Shown here: positions 49,782 through 57,325 of the stretch, piece after piece
How positions within the stretch are numbered: position 1 is the stretch's first letter
Layout of the letters: the number at the start of each line of letters is the position of its first letter
The notes under the pieces: model-generated
What the model was told of the DNA's origin: nothing
What the model saw: only the letters and a program-made list of their open reading frames with translations
Databases searched by the model: none
Position numbers and translations under genes: made by a program
NCBI GenBank assembly: GCA_040219355.1
Contig: JAVJSN010000010.1
Coordinates: 248,001 to 312,000 of the forward strand
Source: MH13 sp040219355
GTDB taxonomy: Bacteria; Pseudomonadota; Alphaproteobacteria; Rhizobiales; MH13
Direction: 5' to 3'
DNA: 64,000 nucleotides

Positions 49782-51116
49782 TTACCGCTCCAATTCACTC
49801 ACCCTTAGCGCCACATCGGGGAACTCACCCAGCGTATCGGGATCTTCATAGGTCCCGACCCAGATATCATACTGGCCGGTCAGCGGCTGCGAGAGATAGA
49901 TTTCCGGGTTGAGGTCGCCCTCGACCCGGTCATCATTGCACAGCCAGGTGCCGTCGGGTTGGTTGATCAACAGTGTCGTATCGGCCTCGCCAACAACAAA
50001 GAACCGCAACGGATATTGGTTGCCCGCCTCGTAGGTGATGCGCACATCGGGCGCTTCGGCAACAAACCCGACACACGAGCTATCCACGTCACCGGCCCAC
50101 AGATAGCCGCCTGCCTGCAGCGGATAATCGATAGGATCGGGCGTGAATCCGGTCACAATCTGCTCATCTGCGAACGTGGAAGGGAGCGAGAAGTCTGGGT
50201 AGACGCGCAAATCCGCAACTTCGGTTTCGCCCGCCATCGTTGCGCGGATCCAGTCCTCATAAGCCGAAACCCGCGTATAGGTGGAGAAGCGCTCGCCCTC
50301 ATCCACGCACAGCGTGCCACCTGAAACCAGGCCCACCTGCACATAGCCTTGGCGCGTGCTCACCATCAGCGGGCCACCGCTGTCGCCAGCGCAAGCATCG
50401 ACGGGTCGGCTGCGAAAACCGGCGCAAATCGCCTCCGGGTCGTCGCGCTCATTGCAGCGATCATTGTCAACAATTGGCACCTCGGCACCCAGAAGCAGCG
50501 GCGAGGTCTCAAACACGTCCACGGTTTGCACAACCGTCTCGCCACCCTTCATACCGATCGTGCCAGACAGGTCCCGCTGGCCGGGGGTGTTGCCCCATCC
50601 AATCACGATAGCATCGGTGCCAACACGCTCCAGATTGCGGGCTTCCACATCCATCGACAGCGTAACGGGCTGCACCGAGATAGGGTTGCGCAGCTCAAGC
50701 AGGGCGATGTCGTCGGCTCCCACACCGCGATAGTCCGGGTGGGCATAGATCGTCATCACATCGGCGATCTGACCGCCCGCCTCCAGGCTGGTGGAGCCAA
50801 AAAACACCGCCATCGGGCTTGGGTCGGTTGGCAGAAAATCCTCAATACAATGCGCGGCGGTCAACACCCAACGCTCGGCGACGACCGATCCACCGCAAAA
50901 ATGCGATCCAAGTTGCGTTCCGCCGCCTGTACGAAACAAGGAGACCTGCCACGGAAACTCATCGATGCTCGTCGCGCAGCCACCCATCACGCGGCCATCA
51001 TCGCAAAACGCATGCGCAGGTGTCGTCATCGCACCCAGGCCGAATGACAGACCTGCGGTGAACAGACTGGCGGTCAACGCGCCGGAAAACAGCGCATGTG
51101 AAGAGAATGTGACCAT
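49782..51116 (-). CDS. Secreted trypsin-like serine protease (S1)
   Basis: A 444-residue exported protease. A long signal segment (ALFSGALTASLFTAGLSFGL) ends near ATTPAHAF. The chymotrypsin fold starts at VMGGCATSIDEFPWQVSLF. The catalytic triad is complete: H89 in LTAAHCIEDF, D136 in DDIALLELRN and S246 in CAGDSGGPLMVS. The last 110 residues form an additional beta-rich domain resembling pre-peptidase C-terminal modules (LPLTGQYDIWVGTYEDPDTL-like). The ATG at 51116 gives the best signal peptide; the frame can extend 19 codons upstream. It sits next to a secreted caspase-like gene on the same strand. Confidence 0.86.
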   Translation of the reverse strand: MVTFSSHALFSGALTASLFTAGLSFGLGAMTTPAHAFCDDGRVMGGCATSIDEFPWQVSLFRTGGGTQLGSHFCGGSVVAERWVLTAAHCIEDFLPTDPSPMAVFFGSTSLEAGGQIADVMTIYAHPDYRGVGADDIALLELRNPISVQPVTLSMDVEARNLERVGTDAIVIGWGNTPGQRDLSGTIGMKGGETVVQTVDVFETSPLLLGAEVPIVDNDRCNERDDPEAICAGFRSRPVDACAGDSGGPLMVSTRQGYVQVGLVSGGTLCVDEGERFSTYTRVSAYEDWIRATMAGETEVADLRVYPDFSLPSTFADEQIVTGFTPDPIDYPLQAGGYLWAGDVDSSCVGFVAEAPDVRITYEAGNQYPLRFFVVGEADTTLLINQPDGTWLCNDDRVEGDLNPEIYLSQPLTGQYDIWVGTYEDPDTLGEFPDVALRVSELER

Positions 51117-51185
51117 GAGGAAACCTTGCATATGTGTCAGTTTGGGCGACACAATGGCACACGGCCCAAGCAATCTGAAGAAATA

Positions 51186-51980
51186 TTAGGGCTCCACCAG
51201 ATGCACCGGCGCAACATCACCATAGCTGCGCACCATCCACGGCGTCTGTGCGCCATCGCTTTGGCCCTGGAGATGATGGGACACCCGCCGGAACAGCGAA
51301 TGCAGCGGCTCGCGCGGTGTTTCAAGTGCATGCAACAGCGCGGCAGTGAACGGGCTGTTGGCACCCTGACCATCGTCAGCGATCTGGCCAGGCGAAGCGG
51401 CATATATCAGGCTCATTGAGCCGGTGGCACTGGTTACCAGATCACCCGCCCCACCGGCACCAGGCCCATCACCGCGCAATCCGTTGGCGCGACAGGCATC
51501 CACAAACACGATGGCATGGACACCCGTCCGGGCCGCCAGCCGCCCAGTCAGCGAGCGCAAAGCCACTGCATGGTGGCTCAGATCGGCGCGCGAACGCAGA
51601 TCGGTATCATCAGCTGGGATGAGAAACGTGTCTCCACCCTCTGACAGTCCATGACCGGCCAGGAACACGACCGCCGTCGCCCCGTCCGGCAGGTCCGAGG
51701 CGAAAGCGCGCATCACTGCCAGCGTCGTTGCACGGTCGGGGTTGAGATACGGCCCACCGCCATGAATCGCATAGCCGAGCTCTGACAAGCGCGCTGCAAC
51801 AGCCTGCGCGTCATGGACCGGATTGCGCAGATCGCGGGCACGCTCATACCGCTCCACCCCAATCACCAGAGCATGGCGCTCGCCCGCATAAGCCGGCACA
51901 GCGACCATCACGGCGATGGCATAGGCAAGCACCACCATGCCAATCATGCGTAAACCCTGCGACAGTTTATAACTTGCCAT
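51186..51980 (-). CDS. Secreted caspase family (metacaspase-like) protein
   Basis: A 264-residue protein with an N-terminal signal or anchor (RMIGMVVLAYAIAVMVAVPA, cleavage near AYAG) followed by a p20-like peptidase C14 domain. ALVIGVERYERARDLRNPVH is the first strand. The catalytic dyad is H110 in VVFLAGHGLSEGG and C163 in IVFVDACRANG. LNPDRATTLAVMRAFASDLP matches other bacterial caspase-like proteins. The length covers little beyond the catalytic domain. It is transcribed toward the trypsin-like gene, 69 bp away, so the two may act together in the periplasm. Confidence 0.85.
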   Translation of the reverse strand: MASYKLSQGLRMIGMVVLAYAIAVMVAVPAYAGERHALVIGVERYERARDLRNPVHDAQAVAARLSELGYAIHGGGPYLNPDRATTLAVMRAFASDLPDGATAVVFLAGHGLSEGGDTFLIPADDTDLRSRADLSHHAVALRSLTGRLAARTGVHAIVFVDACRANGLRGDGPGAGGAGDLVTSATGSMSLIYAASPGQIADDGQGANSPFTAALLHALETPREPLHSLFRRVSHHLQGQSDGAQTPWMVRSYGDVAPVHLVEP

Positions 51981-52015
51981 TGAATTCCAACAATGATGAA
52001 ATGCTTGTCATGGAT

Positions 52016-52028
52016 CAAGGTCACCTTG
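52016..52028. promoter_or_regulatory. Perfect dyad between the caspase and bfd genes
   Basis: CAAGGT-C-ACCTTG is a 13-bp perfect palindrome in the 145-bp divergent gap, 36 bp from the caspase start. It could be an operator, but no regulator gene is adjacent. The rest of the gap shows no clear promoter. Confidence 0.3.
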
Positions 52029-52125
52029 GACAATCAGGGTAAGTTTTGATCCTAGCTGCAAATCGCTGTCACTTGCATGCCATACATCCAGTTGAAGTAT
52101 CGCATGAGAGACGTTCGGGACCCAC

Positions 52126-52425
52126 ATGATCGTTTGCCATTGCAACGTTCTGACCAAAGCCATGATCTCCGAGGCCATTGATGACCTCGTTGATGATGAC
52201 CCGTACCGCCTGATCACACCAGGCGTGGTTTACCGCGAGCTGGGCAAACGCGGCAAATGCTGCGGATGCTTCCCGCAGGTCGTCACATTGATCGTCAAAC
52301 GGCTCGAAGAGCTGCAATCTATCTACCCGACGTGTATTTTGGAACAAAGCTTTAGCGGCGCCGCCACAGCATCCTTACGCGCTGGTGGCGCGGGCGGCGC
52401 GCGATTGGCACTTCAGCGCGATTGA
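52126..52425 (+). CDS. bfd: Bacterioferritin-associated ferredoxin
   Basis: A 99-residue [2Fe-2S] protein. The cluster ligands are CHC at the N-terminus (MIVCHCNVL) and CCGC near residue 45 (GKRGKCCGCFPQVV), the Bfd pattern. Bfd reduces the bacterioferritin core so that stored iron is released. The usual length is about 65-75 residues; the last 25 here form a Ser/Ala/Gly-rich tail (SGAATASLRAGGAGGARLAL) of unknown purpose. The bacterioferritin gene follows after 282 bp. Confidence 0.9.
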   Translation: MIVCHCNVLTKAMISEAIDDLVDDDPYRLITPGVVYRELGKRGKCCGCFPQVVTLIVKRLEELQSIYPTCILEQSFSGAATASLRAGGAGGARLALQRD

Positions 52426-52543
52426 TCATCGCTTTGCGTCAGCACGCCCTCAATCAAATCCAAAAAGCATAAAAATCAATGTCTTAGCGGTTGAGCATGG
52501 GCTGTCCTTGCTATCAGTCGCCTATTGACTTATGCGTACAAAC

Positions 52544-52560
52544 ATTAGAAATGTTCCAAA
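52544..52560 (+). promoter_or_regulatory. Irr-type iron-control box before bfr
   Basis: ATTAGAA-ATG-TTCCAAA differs at two positions from TTTAGAA-NNN-TTCTAAA. TTGACT at 52525-52530 and TAGAAA at 52546-52551 (15-nt spacing) make a possible promoter overlapping the box, so a bound regulator would block it. It lies about 150 bp before bfr. The remaining 282-bp gap shows no gene. Confidence 0.55.
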
Positions 52561-52707
52561 CTAGCGATCTACGCGCTGGCCGCACTCGTAGTTTGGTAAG
52601 CGGCGAAAAGCGCGTAGGTTGCGGCCGCGCGGCGGCAAGACGCACACCCTTGTGACCATGCTGTTTCGAGTCGCCGATACAGCGCAAAACCTTAAAGGAA
52701 GGCTCCC

Positions 52708-53190
52708 ATGAAGGGCTCAGAAAAAGTCATCGAACGCCTCAACGAAGCTCTGTTTTTGGAGCTTGGCGCCATCAACCAGTACTGGTTGCACTACCGCCTG
52801 CTCGATGACTGGGGTTATGCGAAACTGGCGGCCAAGGAGCGCGCGGAATCCATTGAAGAGATGGAGCATGCCGACAAGCTGGTCGAGCGCATTTTGTTCC
52901 TAGAAGGCCACCCGAACATGCAGACGGTTGCGCCGCTGCGTATTGGTCAGACCATCAAAGAAGTGCTCGAAGCTGATCTGGCTGGCGAATATGATGCCCG
53001 CGCCGCCTACTCCAAATCGTATGACATTTGCGATGAAGAAGGCGATTATGTTTCCAAAAAGTTGTTTGAAGACCTTCTCAACGATGAGGAAGGCCATATC
53101 GACTTCCTGGAAACACAGCTTCAGCTTCTCGAAACGATCGGCGAAGAGCGCTATGGCCAGCTGAACGCTGTGCCCGCGGATTCAGAGTAA
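52708..53190 (+). CDS. bfr: Bacterioferritin
   Basis: A 160-residue four-helix iron-storage protein that assembles into 24-mer shells. Ferroxidase and haem residues are in place: E18 (ALFLELGAINQYWLHY), E51 and H54 (ESIEEMEHADKLVER), and M52 as the haem-bridging ligand. E94 lies in LEADLAGEYDARAAY, and the second Glu and His in LLNDEEGHIDFLETQL. The start is preceded by AAGGAAGG. Three tandem hairpin repeats and a terminator follow. Confidence 0.95.
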   Translation: MKGSEKVIERLNEALFLELGAINQYWLHYRLLDDWGYAKLAAKERAESIEEMEHADKLVERILFLEGHPNMQTVAPLRIGQTIKEVLEADLAGEYDARAAYSKSYDICDEEGDYVSKKLFEDLLNDEEGHIDFLETQLQLLETIGEERYGQLNAVPADSE

Positions 53191-53196
53191 GACTAG

Positions 53197-53350
53197 GCGC
53201 CCAAGCGGTTGTTCCAAAGGAACAGAGCGTAGCGCCAAAATTGTGAAGTTCCGCGCCCAAGCGGTTGTTCCGAAGGAACAGAGCGCAGCGCCAAAATTGT
53301 AAGGCCCAGAGCCCAAGCGGTTGTTCCAAAGGAACAGAGCGCAGCGCAAA
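53197..53350. repeat. Three tandem 56-bp units of the GCGGTTG hairpin repeat
   Basis: Units begin at 53197, 53253 and 53309, exactly 56 bp apart. Each contains GCGGTTG-TTCC-nAA-GGAA-CAGAGC (53205-53228, 53261-53284, 53317-53340), preceded by GCGCCCAA or a close variant and followed by GCAGCGCCAAAATTGT or a close variant. The array is directly behind bfr and before its terminator, so it would be present in the bfr mRNA 3' end. Confidence 0.85.
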
Positions 53351-53376
53351 AAACACTGGTGCATCTCTGCAACCAA

Positions 53377-54117
53377 TCACTCGGCGGCCAAAACCGCCGA
53401 GTTTTTTTGTGCCTTGGGCCGATCTGACGCCAGCCAGATGTCCAAAAAGGCATCCAGCCAGGCATCGACGGCCGCATCGTAGCGCAGGCGCCCTTCAATG
53501 TGTGCCTTGCGCGGCTGCGCACCGGGCGAGGCCATGCGGTGGGCGCCTTTGACGGTCCAGCGATAGGTCATGGCAAAGGTCAATTCCGGGTGGAACTGTA
53601 AGCCAAAGGCCGACGACCCGACCTGAAACGCCTGTTCGGGAAACGGTCCATCGGCGCCTGCAAGCCGCACCGCGCCCGCTGGCAAAGCAAAACCATCCCG
53701 ATGCCATTGGTAAACCATCTGCGGCCAATGGATCAGCGCCTCGCCTTCTGGTGTCGGGGAGATGGGGTAATAGCCTACCTCAACTCGCCCTTCTGGGTCC
53801 GGCGTCACCGGTGCACCCAAATGCTGGGCCATGATTTGTGCCCCCAGACAAAGCCCCAGAAAAGGCTTCTCCTCGCGCAGCGGCACACCAATCCAATCGG
53901 TTTCGGTTTTAAGAAAAGGCTCATCGTCATACGCTGACATCGGCCCGCCAAACATAACCGCGCCAGCATGCTCGTCCAGGGTTTCCGGTAGTGCGCAGCC
54001 CAGGGGTGGACGGCGAATATCAAGGGTGTAACCGCGCTCGCTCAGCTTCATCCCCACCCGTCCGGGCGTCGAATGCTCTTGATGCAGAATGATGAGAATA
54101 AGTTGGTCGGCGGGCAT
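53377..54117 (-). CDS. Class I glutamine amidotransferase-like protein
   Basis: A 246-residue protein of the GMP-synthase-type GATase1 superfamily. The nucleophile Cys is in PFLGLCLGAQIMAQHL, and the His-Glu pair in SSAFGLQFHPELTFAM, so the hydrolytic triad looks complete. N-terminal segments are ILIILHQEHSTPGRVG and GAVMFGGPMSAYDDEPFL. No synthase domain is fused, so the ammonia acceptor is unknown. Homologues include gamma-glutamyl-conjugate hydrolases. Its final codons overlap the terminator of the converging bfr transcript. Confidence 0.85.
   Translation of the reverse strand: MPADQLILIILHQEHSTPGRVGMKLSERGYTLDIRRPPLGCALPETLDEHAGAVMFGGPMSAYDDEPFLKTETDWIGVPLREEKPFLGLCLGAQIMAQHLGAPVTPDPEGRVEVGYYPISPTPEGEALIHWPQMVYQWHRDGFALPAGAVRLAGADGPFPEQAFQVGSSAFGLQFHPELTFAMTYRWTVKGAHRMASPGAQPRKAHIEGRLRYDAAVDAWLDAFLDIWLASDRPKAQKNSAVLAAE
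53379..53408 (+). terminator. Terminator for bfr
   Basis: A 9-bp stem, ACTCGGCGG-CCAAAA-CCGCCGAGT (53379-53402), is followed by TTTTTTG on the plus strand. It ends the bfr transcript and overlaps the last codons of the converging amidotransferase gene. Confidence 0.88.
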
Positions 54118-54122
54118 AGAGG

Positions 54123-54163
54123 GTTTTCAGCAAAGGTTGGAACCGATTTTGCGTTCGAAAACG
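54123..54163. repeat. GTTTTCAGCAAA...GAAAAC palindromic repeat, copy 2
   Basis: A 41-bp element in the 164-bp gap between the amidotransferase and TerB-like genes. It aligns with copy 1 at 45110-45151, sharing GTTTTCAGCAAA, GGAACCG, TTTTGCG and GAAAACG. The gap also holds AAAGAAC...GTTCTTT at about 54165-54184, a separate dyad. Confidence 0.7.
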
Positions 54164-54281
54164 AAAGAACACGAACGTTCTTTGCACAAGAACGCTGCCG
54201 CGCTCCAATGTCCAGCGATCGCGTGTGCAAATCGCCGCTCGATCGCCAACAATACCGTGATGTGAGGCCTTCGCCGCAGCG

Positions 54282-54743
54282 CTAGGACGTAATTTCTCCC
54301 GCCACGCTTTTGCGCAAGATCATCCGGTCACGGCTGGAAACGCCCAGAAGCTCGGCGGTGCGCCACACCATGTTGTCTTCCAGCTCGTTCACGACGCCAT
54401 CGGCAAACACAGCGCGCCATAGCAGTTCGATCACCTCGATCCGCTCCTCTTCGGAGAGTTTGACTTTCAACGTGGAGGTGAAACCGTAAAGGTCCACCGC
54501 CTCATCATCGCGCCTCTTCGCTTCGGCCAACACCTCGTCCAGATCTTCGCCGGACAGGCCAAACTGGGTGTCGAGCGCGGCGCGGATGGTAGCCGTTTCG
54601 TCCTCGGTCACCACGCCGTCGATACGGATCATGTGCACGAGCAAGGCCGCGACTGAGACGCGTGCATCATCGGGAGCAAAGGCGCCAGCCTTGTCAGCGG
54701 TGGGTTCGGCGTCAGCAAATAGGGCTTTCAGGCGGTCGAGCAT
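54282..54743 (-). CDS. TerB-like (DUF533/tellurite-type) cytosolic protein
   Basis: A 153-residue all-helical protein with the TerB fold. The segment VAALLVHMIRIDGVVTEDET and the second helical pair EVIELLWRAVFADGVVNELE each have the acidic metal-binding-like DGxxxxxE pattern. Such proteins sense or bind metals or membrane stress; tellurite resistance is not implied without the other ter genes, which are absent. The start at 54743 (MLDRLKALF) is preferred; an ATG five codons upstream is possible. Confidence 0.8.
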   Translation of the reverse strand: MLDRLKALFADAEPTADKAGAFAPDDARVSVAALLVHMIRIDGVVTEDETATIRAALDTQFGLSGEDLDEVLAEAKRRDDEAVDLYGFTSTLKVKLSEEERIEVIELLWRAVFADGVVNELEDNMVWRTAELLGVSSRDRMILRKSVAGEITS

Positions 54744-54838
54744 GGAGAGAGCTTTCACTTCACAATGTCTTTAAAGAATAGACACTGCGCGCCGCGAAGC
54801 AAGAAAGATGACGAAGGTTTAAGGATTTGGGTCGCAAC

Positions 54839-55714
54839 CTAGAGCGTTACTTGATGCTCGCGCTGGCCGGTTGCTTCCACTTGCGCCATGAAGGTTTGGC
54901 CCGCCTGGGCGAAGCCTGGATGTGCGGTATCCAAATGCTCCTGTGCGGTGGTGATGAAGAGCGTTTGCAGTCTCTCGCCGCCAAAGGCTGGGCAAGATGT
55001 GTGCGGCGTCGGCGCAGTGACCTCACAAAGCACCGATCCATCCGGCGCATAGCAAGCCACGCGCGACGAGCCCCACTCCGCGAGCCAGAGGTTGCCATCG
55101 GCATCAAACACCGCACCGTCGGGGTTGCGACCTTCAGATGTTAGGTCCCGAAACACCTCCGGTCGACCTACTGGCGCACCAGTCCCAGGATCGAGCGCAA
55201 CTCGCATCACCTGGCCTGTCACCGTGTCGGCAAACGTCGCGTGGCGTTTATCGGGCGCAAAGGCAATCGCGTTGGGAATCGTGATATCCGGGAAAAGGGT
55301 CTTTATCGCACCACGATAGTAGCGATGGATGCCGCCAGCTCCTTTTTCCGCACCCTTGCCCATGGTGCCAATCCAGAAACCACCCCATGGGTCGGCACGT
55401 CCGTCATTGGAACGAGTGTTGGGATTGTCGGCATCCAAAGGCAGATGCTTCACGTGTGTGCCGGTTTCGATGTCAAACCGCCACAAGGCCGTTTCACCGG
55501 CGATCAACAGCGTGTCGCGATCCACCCAGCCGGCGGCAGAGACAATCTCCGGAAACAACCATTGGCGGAACAGCGCCTGCGAACGCATAAACAATTTCTG
55601 GCCAAGAACATCGAACCAAAACAGTGCGTCGCGTTCAGGATGCCACAGTGGGCCTTCACCCAAAACGCACCGCGTCGCGTCAAACAGTTTGGATTCCTTT
55701 GACGTAAACGTCAT
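54839..55714 (-). CDS. SMP-30/gluconolactonase family sugar lactonase
   Basis: A 291-residue six-bladed beta-propeller lactonase. Metal-binding family motifs are CVLGEGPLWHPERDALFWFD (Glu ligand), NTRSNDGRADPWGGFWIGTM (Asn/Asp), PNAIAFAPDKRHATFADT and RNPDGAVFDADGNLWLAEWG. It overlaps dgoA by 4 nt. In this cluster it probably opens galactono-lactone made by the SDR dehydrogenase. It is the last gene of the galactoside operon. Confidence 0.9.
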   Translation of the reverse strand: MTFTSKESKLFDATRCVLGEGPLWHPERDALFWFDVLGQKLFMRSQALFRQWLFPEIVSAAGWVDRDTLLIAGETALWRFDIETGTHVKHLPLDADNPNTRSNDGRADPWGGFWIGTMGKGAEKGAGGIHRYYRGAIKTLFPDITIPNAIAFAPDKRHATFADTVTGQVMRVALDPGTGAPVGRPEVFRDLTSEGRNPDGAVFDADGNLWLAEWGSSRVACYAPDGSVLCEVTAPTPHTSCPAFGGERLQTLFITTAQEHLDTAHPGFAQAGQTFMAQVEATGQREHQVTL

Positions 55715-56325
55715 GCCATACCTGCATCAAAAGCAGCGACGATGGTTTTGGCTTTTTTGGCCACATCCTGCGCGCTGTCACCGGGTTTGTAGAGCGATGA
55801 GCCAAGGCCAAATCCGTGCGCACCCGCAGCCAGCCAATCCGGCACATTATTAGCGCTCACGCCTCCCACGGCATAGGTCGTGACGGTCGTTGGCAACACC
55901 GCTTTCAGCGCTTTCAAACCCACCGGGCCAATCAAATCCCCAGGGAAAAATTTCAAGCCATCAGCACCAGCATCAAGCGCCGCAAAACACTCCGTTGCGG
56001 TGAAAACGCCTGGAAGCGAGATCATGCCTTTGGCTTTGGTAAGCCGGATAACTTCTTGGTTCATGTTGGGCGACACAATTAACCGCGCACCGGTCGCAGC
56101 AACCGCTGAAACATCATCGGTTGTCAGCACCGTTCCAGCACCGATCACCGCTTGATCGCCAAGACGCGCCACAAGCTTGGTGATGGAATCCAGCGGATCA
56201 GGCGAGTTCAGCGGCACTTCGATCCAGGTGATTCCGGCATCAAACAATGCCTCTCCTATGTCGCTGACCTCATCGGGCGTTACCCCGCGCAAAATGGCCA
56301 CCAGGGGCCGCGCTCCCACACTCAC
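55711..56325 (-). CDS. dgoA: 2-dehydro-3-deoxy-6-phosphogalactonate aldolase
   Basis: A 204-residue class I aldolase that splits 2-keto-3-deoxy-6-phosphogalactonate into pyruvate and glyceraldehyde 3-phosphate. The catalytic Glu is in GITWIEVPLNSPDPLDSI and the Schiff-base Lys in GADGLKFFPGDLIG. VIGAGTVLT and YAVGGVSANNVPDW complete the KDPG/KDPGal fold. The PLNSP signature and neighbouring dgoK favour the galactonate over the gluconate pathway. It begins 40 nt after dgoK. Confidence 0.92.
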   Translation of the reverse strand: MSVGARPLVAILRGVTPDEVSDIGEALFDAGITWIEVPLNSPDPLDSITKLVARLGDQAVIGAGTVLTTDDVSAVAATGARLIVSPNMNQEVIRLTKAKGMISLPGVFTATECFAALDAGADGLKFFPGDLIGPVGLKALKAVLPTTVTTYAVGGVSANNVPDWLAAGAHGFGLGSSLYKPGDSAQDVAKKAKTIVAAFDAGMA

Positions 56326-56365
56326 ATTTCACCTCGTCTTGTTAACCGCGCCTGACGGGCGCCGA

Positions 56366-57325
56366 TCATGCCGATACCGCGCGGCTCTGGGCCAACTGGG
56401 CATGGATGTCGGCCAACCCGCGCAACACCATGGCCTCTCCATCCAACACCGCCGCATCCAGCCCAAGTGCCGCTAAGGCCTCGTTGTAGGCCACGCAAAG
56501 CTTTGGCGCGCCGATCAAAGTGACAGGTTCGCCCGGTTCCAGCTTGGCGCCAGCAAGCTCAGCGCCAACCAACAGACCGGACACCCGACCACGCGCCCGC
56601 ACACCATCTTCGCCTGCCAGCAGACCTTCAGCGCGTACCGAAAACAGTGCCTCGGTCAAGCAGGCTGGATCATGATAGGCTGCCAGCACGGAATCGCGAA
56701 AAGCCTCTGAATCCAGTGCATCATCGCTCACCGAATGCGCCAAAATGGAATGCTCGGTGATCAGATCGAAAAGCTCGCCTGTCATTGCGGTCGAAAAATG
56801 GGTGATTGCGCCGCCTTCCACCCGCGCCCACTTGGCATGGGTGCCAGGCAGGCATACCCGACCGGACACCGTGCTGTTCGCACCGGAAGCCTGGGAAACA
56901 TATCCCGCAAGCTGTGTCTCTTCACCACGCATCACGTCATACGGATCGGTTTGGCTGATGCCGGGCACAATAAAAGGCAAAAGGCGTTTGTCATGGGCTG
57001 GCACCTGCACCAGCGCGTCGGCAAGCCCAAAAAGACTTTGCGGAACAGGCAGATAACCTGCCTCATGCCAGCCTTGGCGTGAGCCAACCATGCCACACAT
57101 AACGATGCTTATGGGCTGGTCAGACAGCCAGGGCTCAACCGCACCAAGCAGCGCTGCTTCGAAATCTGCCCGTCGTGCGTCACCGGTTGCGCCCGTTGAT
57201 AGCGCGCCCATGCCCTGCCCACGACCGCGCGCAATCACGCCGCCAGCATCGTCTATAGCGTAGGTGCGCAGGTTGGTTGTGCCCCAGTCGACAGCAATCC
57301 AGTGTGGGCGCACGGCGTCATCCAT
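56366..57325 (-). CDS. dgoK: 2-dehydro-3-deoxygalactonokinase
   Basis: A 319-residue kinase of the DgoK family that phosphorylates 2-keto-3-deoxygalactonate. The N-terminus WIAVDWGTTNLRTYAIDDAG binds phosphate. Others are IVMCGMVGSRQGWHEAGYLP, FIVPGISQTDPYDVMRGEET, VCLPGTHAKWARV and TLIGAPKLCVAYNEAL. The ATG at 57325 overlaps the SDR stop by 1 nt (TGATG); a 42-codon upstream extension lies inside the SDR gene and is not conserved. Confidence 0.93.
   Translation of the reverse strand: MDDAVRPHWIAVDWGTTNLRTYAIDDAGGVIARGRGQGMGALSTGATGDARRADFEAALLGAVEPWLSDQPISIVMCGMVGSRQGWHEAGYLPVPQSLFGLADALVQVPAHDKRLLPFIVPGISQTDPYDVMRGEETQLAGYVSQASGANSTVSGRVCLPGTHAKWARVEGGAITHFSTAMTGELFDLITEHSILAHSVSDDALDSEAFRDSVLAAYHDPACLTEALFSVRAEGLLAGEDGVRARGRVSGLLVGAELAGAKLEPGEPVTLIGAPKLCVAYNEALAALGLDAAVLDGEAMVLRGLADIHAQLAQSRAVSA

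Noticed and set aside
53197..53350. Possible CRISPR array in the 56-bp tandem units
   Set aside because: The whole unit is repeated, including the would-be spacers. There are only three units and no cas gene nearby.
54165..54192. LexA (SOS) box in the GAAC/GTTC-rich stretch near 54.17 kb
   Set aside because: The alphaproteobacterial form needs GTTC-N7-GTTC. The spacings of the GAAC and GTTC units here do not fit.
54282..54743. Tellurite-resistance operon
   Set aside because: Only a TerB-fold protein is present, with no terC, terD or terZ nearby.
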